From an uncultured Atopobium sp. (GTDB lineage: Bacteria; Actinomycetota; Coriobacteriia; Coriobacteriales; Atopobiaceae), in contig CAMQEO010000033.1 in the NCBI GenBank assembly GCA_946999785.1, forward strand, positions 1-11,272: a stretch of DNA of 11,272 nucleotides. Direction: 5' to 3'. Below, one piece after another: positions 1 to 5,554 of the stretch. Every line of letters begins with the position of its first letter. Position 1 is the stretch's first letter. The translations under genes were made by a program, and so were the position numbers. The notes below the pieces were generated by a model. It saw nothing but the letters and a program-made list of their open reading frames with translations. It ran no database searches and was not told the DNA's origin.

Positions 1-110
1 CGTACACCTGTATTTACGTGGATCCTTTTGACCTCGTCTGCCTTGGACTAAGAAATGCTCCAGATGAACTTATGCATTTCCGCAACCACAAACCTAGATA
101 AGTTACCTTA

Positions 111-138
111 AGTATACCAGCTTGTGTATATACGTCCA
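111..138 (-). promoter_or_regulatory. Leftward promoter candidate with extended -10
   Basis: Read on the minus strand, the -35-like TGGACG (133-138) and the -10-like TATACT (111-116) are 16 bases apart, and the -10 is preceded by TGG, which makes an extended -10 (TGnTATACT). Transcription would start near 104 and run out of the window to the left, so the target gene is not visible. This is a match by eye to the sigma-70 consensus only. Confidence 0.4.
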
Positions 139-170
139 CCATAGAATAGATTGAATACATACACACGAAA

Positions 171-186
171 ACTTTGTGCACAAAGT
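171..186. repeat. Perfect 16-bp palindrome, operator-like
   Basis: The sequence ACTTTGTGCACAAAGT is its own reverse complement, with two 8-base arms and no spacer. It lies about 70 bases upstream of the start site predicted for the leftward promoter at 111-138. Such symmetry suits a dimeric transcription factor; which one is unknown. A hairpin role is less likely because there is no loop. Confidence 0.55.
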
Positions 187-204
187 CATAAACGCAAGGT
201 ATTA

Positions 205-239
205 GTACACACAGCGCGCGCAGCACGCACATGCATGCA
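205..239. other. Alternating purine-pyrimidine tract
   Basis: Purines and pyrimidines alternate along 35 bases with only two phase breaks, including runs of CA, CG and TG steps (for example GCGCGCGC near 214-221 and CATGCATGC near 230-238). Tracts like this can adopt left-handed DNA under negative supercoiling. It sits in non-coding sequence between comF and the leftward promoter candidate. The functional meaning is not known. Confidence 0.4.
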
Positions 240-354
240 AATACATAAAGCATGTATACAAGCTCATACAAACGCGCGTCTACAAAGCTTACATCATCAA
301 AATCGTAACTATTCCTAGGTAGAAGGCACAATACTTAAAGCATAAGCGTGTAGT

Positions 355-1299
355 TTACCAAACGCGCGCAAGCGCAAGAGCTGACACATCCACAGCGTTT
401 GCTTGTTTGAGCGCTCTCGCAGCTTCACGTATACTCGCTCCTGTAGTAATAACATCATCTAATACGAGAACCCGTTTATTGCTCATATCTTGTAATACAG
501 AAATTGTTCCCGTAAGATTAGCAACACGTTCTTGCTTTGAAAGCTTCCTTTGATCCAATGCATATGGCCTTATTAAAACATCGCAATAGGAAATTCCTAC
601 AGCATACGCAAAGAGTTGTGTAACCAGCTCCATATGGTCAAAACCCCGATAACGATATGCCTTACGCGTTGCGGGAATAAAACACACAGCGTTATAAGGC
701 ACCAGCGGCGGCACGTGGGGTATATTCTGCGATGTTTGTTGTGAAGAGCACAGCCCAGATTTTGCGGTGCACATATTCGCATTATTCACATAAAACGTGC
801 TACACATAAAACGATAAAAACACGCCAAAAGAGCCGCAAGACATGCAGATAAACGCGTATCTCGTTGGTCTTTAAATTGCAAAATAAGCCGTCTTGTATA
901 CGATGAAAACTCATAAACAGCCTGACAAGAAGCCAATCCCCATGGATCGCTGCATTCACTACAGGTAAGCCAACCGCCAGGAGCCGAGCAATTTGAACAC
1001 GACCACACAGGGTTTATCCACAGTAAGCGATGAAAACATGATTTACATATAAAACTCTCGCATCGTTTATTACACACAACGCAAAGAATAGGACAGATAA
1101 GCTTTTCAAACGAAAATCCCAGCGTACGCTTAGCAAAAGAACCTCGTTGATGTGCATACAAATCGCTTGCGCATATGTTGTGTACACACTGCTGAAACGC
1201 TTCAAACGTACAAAACGAAACATAGGGATTGTATACAAAAGCTTTGACTGCACGTGCCTGACGCAACGCTTCTTCATAAATTTTTCCACACGTATCCAT
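355..1299 (-). CDS. comF: ComF-like phosphoribosyltransferase with N-terminal zinc-ribbon region
   Basis: A 314-residue protein of the ComF family, known for a role in natural DNA uptake in Bacillus and Haemophilus, although many non-competent bacteria also carry it. Four CxxC pairs (Cys73-76, 85-88, 101-104, 113-116) suggest zinc ribbons. The C-terminal half is a type I phosphoribosyltransferase fold ending in the PRPP-binding loop VLDDVITTGAS (residues 279-289). A basic RKAYRYRGFD segment precedes it, as is usual in the family. At 314 residues it is longer than the usual 220-250, because about 65 residues precede the first ribbon; these are unrecognised. I chose the ATG at 1299, which has AAGGGA a few bases upstream. 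An in-frame GTG at 1353 overlaps the predicted -10 and is probably upstream of the transcript start. It is divergent from the HAD phosphatase gene. The family assignment is firm; a competence role is only inferred. Confidence 0.85.
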   Translation of the reverse strand: MDTCGKIYEEALRQARAVKAFVYNPYVSFCTFEAFQQCVHNICASDLYAHQRGSFAKRTLGFSFEKLICPILCVVCNKRCESFICKSCFHRLLWINPVWSCSNCSAPGGWLTCSECSDPWGLASCQAVYEFSSYTRRLILQFKDQRDTRLSACLAALLACFYRFMCSTFYVNNANMCTAKSGLCSSQQTSQNIPHVPPLVPYNAVCFIPATRKAYRYRGFDHMELVTQLFAYAVGISYCDVLIRPYALDQRKLSKQERVANLTGTISVLQDMSNKRVLVLDDVITTGASIREAARALKQANAVDVSALALARVW

Positions 1300-1338
1300 T
1301 GCTATCCCTTTTTTGGAACAGCACGTATGAGCTATTTC

Positions 1339-1368
1339 ATGATAACACGTCACTGGTCAAAATGCAAA
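1339..1368 (-). promoter_or_regulatory. Promoter candidate for comF
   Basis: On the minus strand TTTGCA (1363-1368, 4 of 6 consensus) and TATCAT (1339-1344, 5 of 6) are separated by 18 bases. The -10 is preceded by TGT (1345-1347), giving an extended -10. The start site would fall near 1332, leaving a leader of about 33 bases before the ATG at 1299. It is the best-looking promoter in the window after metG. Confidence 0.5.
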
Positions 1369-1374
1369 CGTTTG
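1365..1374. repeat. 10-bp palindrome overlapping the comF -35
   Basis: CAAACGTTTG is perfectly self-complementary and overlaps the predicted -35 of the comF promoter. A repressor bound here would block RNA polymerase. It is short enough to occur by chance in 11 kb, so the regulatory reading is tentative. Confidence 0.3.
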
Positions 1375-1438
1375 TTTGGTTTTAACATTCGTCTTATGGA
1401 GTATGCGTTTTGAATCCATAAAAGCTGTGAATTAAGAG

Positions 1439-1453
1439 CATATTGAAAATATG
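1439..1453. repeat. Inverted repeat between the divergent comF and HAD genes
   Basis: CATATT and AATATG form perfect 6-base arms around GAA. The site lies just upstream of the -35 proposed for the HAD phosphatase gene and about 70 bases upstream of the comF -35. It could be an operator for either gene; there is no T-run, so it is not a terminator. Confidence 0.35.
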
Positions 1454-1463
1454 TAAGCAACAA

Positions 1464-1492
1464 TACACATCAACATAGCTAAACTGTATACC
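1464..1492 (+). promoter_or_regulatory. Weak promoter candidate for the HAD phosphatase gene
   Basis: TACACA (1464-1469) and TATACC (1487-1492) each match the sigma-70 hexamers at 4 of 6 positions with a 17-base spacer. Transcription would start near 1499, leaving a leader of about 49 bases before the ATG at 1548 and excluding the first in-frame ATG at 1494. Confidence 0.3.
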
Positions 1493-1547
1493 TATGAAGG
1501 TGCACTACATGAGCTCGCCGCCTATAATTTCAAACGAATGGGAACAT

Positions 1548-2372
1548 ATGTATAAACTTGTTGCTGTAGACTTAGATGAAACATTGCTCAACGACGCTCG
1601 CCATGTACCATCACGTGTACGTCGCGCCATTGAGCAGGCGCGCGCGAAAGGCGTTTACATAGTGCCGTCATCTGGTAGAAGTTTTGCCATTATGCAATAC
1701 ATTCTTGAGGAAATTGGCGCAAAAGACATGAAAGACGAATATGCCATTTCGTGTAACGGCGCATGTATTACCGAAAACGCGCACAATACCATTATTGATT
1801 TGCAGCCACCAACACCGTGGGATTTTTGTAACAAAATATGGAAACACGGTATTAAACTGGGAAATGTTGGCGTTCACGTCTACACGCTCGCCTCGATTTA
1901 TACCACAAAGTGGCGCGATGACGACAGAAATATATTTACGTTAACTGGAATACCTGCTATTGAAACACGTGAGGCAGATTTGGAATTTTTACGTAACACG
2001 CATATCGTTAAGATTTTATACATGAATAATGATTTTGCGTATCTACAGCAACTGACTCATGACATGCGCGACCTCACACGTGACGTAGGCGTTACGTTTT
2101 CTTCTAACTGCTACATGGAATTTACCCCAAAAGGCATTTCTAAAGGTGTCGCACTTAAGCGTTTGGCTCATCACTTAGGTATTGACATGAGCGAGACCAT
2201 TGCCATTGGTGACAGCGCTAACGATAGTGAAATGATTAAAGCCGCAGGTTTAGGTGTGTGCATGGCAAACGCCGATGATTCCATGAAAGCACAGGCTGAT
2301 TATGTTACCCAAGACGATAACAATAAAGGCGGTGTAGCAGAGGTTTTAGAGAAGTTTATTCTCAACGCATAG
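1548..2372 (+). CDS. Cof-type HAD-IIB sugar-phosphate phosphatase
   Basis: A 274-residue hydrolase of the haloacid dehalogenase superfamily, subclass IIB (Cof/YidA type). These cytosolic Mg2+ enzymes remove phosphate from small phosphorylated sugars and similar metabolites. Motif I is DLDET with nucleophile Asp8 and general acid Asp10; motif II is SSGRS (41-45); the lysine motif is PKGISKG (Lys199); motif III is GDSAND (221-226). A cap domain of about 100 residues lies between motifs II and III. All catalytic residues are present and the length is normal. Start choice: the ATG at 1548 places motif I at residue 8, as in the family, with GGGA upstream. An in-frame ATG at 1509 has a better AAGGTG but adds 13 residues, and 1494 has none. 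It stands alone on the plus strand, convergent with the DeoR gene. The substrate cannot be read from the sequence. Confidence 0.9.
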   Translation: MYKLVAVDLDETLLNDARHVPSRVRRAIEQARAKGVYIVPSSGRSFAIMQYILEEIGAKDMKDEYAISCNGACITENAHNTIIDLQPPTPWDFCNKIWKHGIKLGNVGVHVYTLASIYTTKWRDDDRNIFTLTGIPAIETREADLEFLRNTHIVKILYMNNDFAYLQQLTHDMRDLTRDVGVTFSSNCYMEFTPKGISKGVALKRLAHHLGIDMSETIAIGDSANDSEMIKAAGLGVCMANADDSMKAQADYVTQDDNNKGGVAEVLEKFILNA

Positions 2373-2399
2373 CGTCTGTATAAACGCTGTACATACTAT

Positions 2400-2427
2400 G
2401 CCGTACACCCTTTTTTGGCTGTACGCC
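2400..2427. terminator. Hairpin between convergent genes, possible bidirectional terminator
   Basis: CGTACA (2402-2407) pairs with TGTACG (2420-2425). After a C-C mismatch, CC (2409-2410) pairs with GG (2417-2418) around a TTTTTT loop, and G2400 can pair with C2427. The hairpin fills the gap between the HAD stop and the DeoR stop, whose TAG is at 2428-2430. There is no clean T-run after the stem on either strand, so termination is plausible from position but not shown. A second small stem AGCGT/ACGCT lies at 2371-2388. Confidence 0.35.
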
Positions 2428-3180
2428 CTATTTATCGGTTACATATACACGTGTATGATGCGCCTCAAGGTATTCGCACGCTGATTGTGGTATATCTTTA
2501 CCCGTCACAACCGATGTAATGCGTGAATCAAGTCGAATAGGCACTGGTCCGTGGTGCAAAAATTTTCCAGGCTCGGTAACTACGATAACCTCCCCTGCCG
2601 CTTCTGCCATCGCACGAACGGCTTCAGCCTTCATTTGATCGCAATTAGTAAATCCACTTTTTTCTGACCAACCATCTGTACCAATAAAGAGATACTCTAC
2701 CGAAAATTGTTGCGCCCCAAGGCGCATCAAAGGACCTACCGTAAGTTGGCAATCGGGCTGAACAGAACCTCCCAACAGCGTAACATGTACCTCGGGGAGA
2801 TCTCGAACGTACCACGCAATAAAAGCACTGTTTGTAATAATGCTTACATTCTTTTTGGTTTCGCCAATAATACGCGCGAGCAATGCACAACAACTGCCGT
2901 TTTCTATCATAATCGTAGATCCGTCATACACAAAATCAGCAGCGCGCTGAGCAATACTGCGCTTTTCTTCGTAATGGTACGCCAAGCGTCCAGCAACATC
3001 ATTAGGGTTTGCAAGGAGTGCATATCCATGCTCGCGCACAACAAGACCTTTGTCTTGCAGAGCATCTAAATCTTTACGTGCAGTCACGTTAGAAACATTG
3101 AGCCGTTGCGCAAGTGTTGTAACGTCAATGCGCTTTTTTTCAGTTAAAATTTCTAAAATTTTACTGTCCCGTTTGGACAT
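2428..3180 (-). CDS. DeoR/GlpR-family transcriptional repressor
   Basis: A 250-residue cytosolic DNA-binding regulator. Residues 1-57 form the DeoR winged helix-turn-helix: the helices lie around 18-42, with VTARKDLDALQDKGLV typical of the recognition part. Residues 75-235 match the DeoR sensor domain, related to ribose-5-phosphate isomerase, with IENGS, ITNSAF, LLGGSV and FIGTDGWSEKSGFTN blocks in the usual order. Members bind phosphorylated sugars and control sugar catabolic operons. The length is normal for the family. The ATG at 3180 follows AAGGGGG at about 4-5 bases, a strong ribosome site. No sugar kinase or transporter is next to it; the only metabolic neighbour is the convergent HAD phosphatase, so the regulon and ligand remain unknown. 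The gene has its own 148-base upstream region, which fits autoregulation. Confidence 0.92.
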   Translation of the reverse strand: MSKRDSKILEILTEKKRIDVTTLAQRLNVSNVTARKDLDALQDKGLVVREHGYALLANPNDVAGRLAYHYEEKRSIAQRAADFVYDGSTIMIENGSCCALLARIIGETKKNVSIITNSAFIAWYVRDLPEVHVTLLGGSVQPDCQLTVGPLMRLGAQQFSVEYLFIGTDGWSEKSGFTNCDQMKAEAVRAMAEAAGEVIVVTEPGKFLHHGPVPIRLDSRITSVVTGKDIPQSACEYLEAHHTRVYVTDK

Positions 3181-3233
3181 GTAACCCCCTTAACAAGACG
3201 CGCGTTTAACAATCCGTGCTTTTATCCATCATA

Positions 3234-3261
3234 TACATAACATATTGGAACTGATTTTCAA
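3234..3261 (-). promoter_or_regulatory. Weak promoter candidate for the DeoR gene
   Basis: On the minus strand TTGAAA (3256-3261) is 16 bases from TATGTA (3234-3239), preceded by TGT as an extended -10. A separate TATGAT (3228-3233) is a better -10 but lies 22 bases from the same -35. Either would give a leader of roughly 40-50 bases before the ATG at 3180. Confidence 0.3.
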
Positions 3262-3291
3262 AAATTATTTACGAACTATTCTCTAAACGTA

Positions 3292-3303
3292 ACAATTTAT
3301 TGT
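3292..3303. repeat. Inverted repeat upstream of the DeoR gene
   Basis: ACAAT and ATTGT are perfect 5-base arms around TT. It lies about 30 bases upstream of the proposed -35 of the DeoR gene and just downstream of the tatD stop. It could be an autoregulatory operator. The arms are short and chance occurrence in AT-rich DNA is quite possible. Confidence 0.3.
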
Positions 3304-3328
3304 CTAAAACCCCAAAAACGAAAGTATT

Positions 3329-4438
3329 TTAGATTTCTTTCATAAAAAGTTCATATGCATTGTTCCATAACGCACCATAAACTTCTGATTGAGAAATATG
3401 GCTTACAGAATGTAACGCATTAGGAGGTATACACGTTTCTTCTTTTGAATCATGAGACGGCGCACATTTAGTTGCCACAAGTGAAGCTGCCGTAAATACA
3501 ACATGTGCAATCTCGCACGCATGGCCACGCATAGGAACTGGTGCCATATAAGGAGCATCTGTTTCGGTAACCATTTGGTTTAACGGGCATGCCTGTATAG
3601 CCTGGCGAACATACGGCGCAGACGCAAAAGTTGACACACCACCAAATGCTATGGTGCACCCCATTTCTACAAACGGTTTCATAACCTGCGGCGTAGATGT
3701 AAAGCAATGCAATACACAGCCTCGGGGCGGGATGCCTATGCTGCTAAGTACATGCACAGCTTGTACGTGAGCTGCTGCCGTGTTGTCATCTTGCGCATCG
3801 CGAATATGCAATTCAACAGGCAAGTTTCTTTCATGCGCTAGGCGCAACTGAAATTCAAGTGCACGAATTTGATCGTTGCGAGCAACCTTATTATATGGAC
3901 CAAAGTCTAAGCCAATTTCGCCAATTCCTGCGCAATAAGGAAGATTAAGCAGCTGCATAAGACGATCGCGCGCAGACGTATCAAATTGAGCCGCTCCATA
4001 AGGATGAACGCCTGCAATAATCCTAAACGAATCGAGCAGTTGATTGTGTGCTGGCTGCGTATAACCGCGTATATGCGCACGTGAAAAATACGGAAGCACA
4101 AGCCCTTTTTGTTTGGCATATTCAAGAAGTTCATGGGTTTCGTCTAAGGTACGAGCGCGCCATGCGTCTACCGTAGACGCACTATAAATACCAAAAGACA
4201 TATCCTCAACAGGATCTATAGGATCAATGAGCATCCCAACGCCTGCCAATGCTGCGCGAGCAAGAGCGGCTGAACTTGTGAGTTCACGCAAACAATGCAG
4301 ATGTCCATGTGTGTCGGCAACAGGCACATCTGACGGTGGTAAAGAAACCGCTTTACCACGCTTACCATGAAAAAGCATAAGATCATCTGGTAAAAAACCG
4401 CAGAGATCAGCGACGTTTTTATATGTGCTCATATCCAT
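3329..4438 (-). CDS. tatD: TatD-family metal-dependent hydrolase (DNase-like)
   Basis: A 369-residue TIM-barrel metallohydrolase of the TatD family; members act as Mg2+-dependent 3'-5' exonucleases on DNA or RNA. Metal ligands can be followed along the chain: His44 and His46 in VADTHGHLH, Glu174 in GEIGLDFG, His211 in VELHIRDA, His244 in GCVLHCFT and Asp294 in TETDAPY. The signature GVHP block is at 143-146. The protein is longer than the usual 255-300 residues because of about 40 extra N-terminal residues and a Cys-containing insert (about 320-350) near the C-terminus. I prefer the ATG at 4438, with GGTGA 5 bases upstream, over the TTG at 4450. Its 5' end overlaps the rsmA stop by about 20 bases, so translation is probably coupled. 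In most genomes tatD precedes rsmA; here the order is swapped. Confidence 0.94.
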   Translation of the reverse strand: MDMSTYKNVADLCGFLPDDLMLFHGKRGKAVSLPPSDVPVADTHGHLHCLRELTSSAALARAALAGVGMLIDPIDPVEDMSFGIYSASTVDAWRARTLDETHELLEYAKQKGLVLPYFSRAHIRGYTQPAHNQLLDSFRIIAGVHPYGAAQFDTSARDRLMQLLNLPYCAGIGEIGLDFGPYNKVARNDQIRALEFQLRLAHERNLPVELHIRDAQDDNTAAAHVQAVHVLSSIGIPPRGCVLHCFTSTPQVMKPFVEMGCTIAFGGVSTFASAPYVRQAIQACPLNQMVTETDAPYMAPVPMRGHACEIAHVVFTAASLVATKCAPSHDSKEETCIPPNALHSVSHISQSEVYGALWNNAYELFMKEI

Positions 4439-5366
4439 TCTTTTCACCAAAATTGCAGGTTAGAGTGCTGGTTTGTGCAGATACAGGCGCAAGTGCGCGG
4501 GCAAGCTCAACAAATTGAGAAGGTGTAAGTTTTTCGGCACGCGTGCGCGCATCAATATGTACGCTCTCGCAGGCACTAAGAACAGCTTGCTTATCAAAGC
4601 CACAGGCACATAAGCAATTCAGAAGTGTCTTGCGTCGTTGAGAAAAAGATGCGTCGATGACGCGCGCAACATATGCGCGCTCGTGAGCTTTGCACAGTTG
4701 CTTATCCGCAGATCTTCGCTGTATGTGTATAACTTCAGACATGACATGAGGCGCAGGAAAAAAGTGCGAAGGTGCAACCTTAAAGCCGCCAACGCACTGC
4801 GCATACAAAGCAAGTTTTGCTGAATACGCACCGTAGAGCTTGTGAGCCGCGCACGCTGACATTCTTTGTGCAACTTCTGACTGCACCATAACAATAAGCT
4901 CATTGAGCTCGGGCAACATTTCAAGGTAGTGCAAAACTGCTGTAGCAGCAATTTGATACGGCAAGTTTGATATCAGCTTTACCGAACACATGCTTCCAGC
5001 ACAATCTGAGGAAAAAAGCTTTGCGCGTATGTCGTCAGCAGAAACTTTGAGCGCATCAGCAGATATAAGCTCAAATTTATCGGCGTATTCACCAAGCGTT
5101 TCAGCCAACACATCTGGCAAAAGACGATCAGCCTCAATTGCACAAAGCCTTTTAACACGAGGCAGAAGCGCGCATGAAAGCGTACCAATACCTGGCCCTA
5201 TTTCGATAACATAGTCATGCGCTTGGACATCCGCAAGCTCTAAAATGTGCCCAATAACACTATCATCTATTAAAAAATTTTGACCAAGACGATGTTTTGT
5301 ATAGAGGCCAAATGAAGACAAAACATCCAAGGTAGCGCACTTTGTTGCCAGTTTAGAAAACACCAT
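4419..5366 (-). CDS. rsmA: 16S rRNA (adenine1518/1519-N6)-dimethyltransferase RsmA (KsgA)
   Basis: A 315-residue Rossmann-fold methyltransferase that dimethylates the two adjacent adenines in the 3'-terminal hairpin of 16S rRNA, using S-adenosylmethionine, late in 30S assembly. The family N-terminus HRLGQNFLID is at 25-34, the SAM loop VIEIGPGIGTL at 53-63, the acidic ribose contact at Glu78, and the catalytic motif SNLPY at 133-137. The C-terminal RNA-binding part ends with RAEKLTPSQFVELARAL, typical of KsgA. The length is slightly above the usual 270-290. The ATG at 5366 has AGAGGAG only one base away, which is unusually close, so initiation at the adjoining GTG (5363) is possible. It lies between metG and tatD in an apparent operon. 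Loss of the enzyme is known to give kasugamycin resistance. Confidence 0.97.
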   Translation of the reverse strand: MVFSKLATKCATLDVLSSFGLYTKHRLGQNFLIDDSVIGHILELADVQAHDYVIEIGPGIGTLSCALLPRVKRLCAIEADRLLPDVLAETLGEYADKFELISADALKVSADDIRAKLFSSDCAGSMCSVKLISNLPYQIAATAVLHYLEMLPELNELIVMVQSEVAQRMSACAAHKLYGAYSAKLALYAQCVGGFKVAPSHFFPAPHVMSEVIHIQRRSADKQLCKAHERAYVARVIDASFSQRRKTLLNCLCACGFDKQAVLSACESVHIDARTRAEKLTPSQFVELARALAPVSAQTSTLTCNFGEKNGYEHI

Positions 5367-5433
5367 ACTCCTCTACGTGGTATTTGATTTTAAAGCGAAG
5401 ACGGCTACACATGCGCTAACTCACGTGCTAGAG

Positions 5434-5553
5434 CTACAAGCAGTGCCCAAAGCACCTACATTGACACGAAGCGTTGACACTTGGCACTATCAATCCAAGA
5501 AATGCCATGCTCATCAGCATCACTTGGCACATGTTATGCGCTGAGCGCTTCAT
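5434..5553 (-). CDS. Candidate 39-residue signal-peptide-like, Cys-rich small ORF
   Basis: An open frame of 39 codons starts with ATG one base after the metG stop (TAAgATG), an arrangement suited to termination-reinitiation. The product opens MKRSAHN, continues with a hydrophobic stretch VMLMSMAFLGLIVP and a cleavage-like SVNA-S, and ends CQCRCFGHC, with four Cys in nine residues. This resembles an exported Cys-rich peptide. I do not recognise a family. Against it: no strong Shine-Dalgarno sequence (only GGAT inside the metG end), several rare-looking codons (ATA, AGG, GGG), and an overlap with repeats and a hairpin. Another frame across the same DNA (5412-5529) also reads as coding-like with one internal stop, so a decayed gene is an alternative. 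Treat as a hypothesis. Confidence 0.28.
   Translation of the reverse strand: MKRSAHNMCQVMLMSMAFLGLIVPSVNASCQCRCFGHCL
5478..5530. repeat. Pair of 10-bp direct repeats in the metG-rsmA spacer
   Basis: CACTTGGCAC occurs exactly at 5478-5487 and 5521-5530, with starts 43 bases apart. The first copy overlaps a second short repeat, TTGACAC, at 5461-5467 and 5474-5480. The copies lie in the same orientation and cannot pair with each other. Paired binding sites upstream of rsmA or remnants of a duplication are possible. Confidence 0.5.
5503..5529 (-). other. Predicted RNA hairpin between metG and rsmA
   Basis: On the minus-strand RNA, UGCC (5526-5529) pairs with GGCA (5503-5506), and after a 5-base bulge AUGCU (5516-5520) pairs with AGCAU (5507-5511) around a GAUG loop. 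No U-run follows, so this is not a standard terminator. It might slow or process the metG-rsmA transcript. A smaller GCGC-TCA-GCGC stem lies at 5538-5548 just after the metG stop. Confidence 0.3.
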
Positions 5554-5554
5554 C

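Larger units (their letters stand above)
1..354. other. Gene-poor left flank downstream of comF
   Basis: No convincing coding region was found. A minus-strand reading frame covers 14-331, but its product is a low-quality mixture rich in Cys, Tyr, Val and Met, without a domain or a Shine-Dalgarno sequence. The stretch holds a leftward promoter candidate (111-138), a perfect palindrome (171-186) and an alternating purine-pyrimidine tract (205-239). I infer an intergenic control region for a gene lying to the left of the window. Two plus-strand frames are open from the left edge and close at 51 and 104; neither is recognisable, so the 3' end of a rightward gene cannot be excluded. Confidence 0.6.

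Noticed and set aside
3..104. Plus-strand frame open from the left edge, ending RNHKPR
   Set aside because: Could be the 3' end of a rightward gene, but 33 residues show no recognisable family, and the DNA also fits a leftward promoter leader. Evidence is insufficient.
14..331. 105-codon minus-strand frame in the left flank
   Set aside because: No Shine-Dalgarno sequence, odd composition rich in Cys, Tyr, Met and Val, no domain, and it overlaps the palindrome, the alternating tract and a promoter candidate.
4432..4450. Alternative tatD starts: TTG at 4450 and ATG at 4432
   Set aside because: The ATG at 4438 has GGTGA at the proper distance; the others lack a ribosome site at a suitable spacing.
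5387..5392. TAAAAT as a -10 for rsmA on the minus strand
   Set aside because: No matching -35 (CGCATG at best), and the leader would be only about 14 bases, with rsmA probably read from metG.
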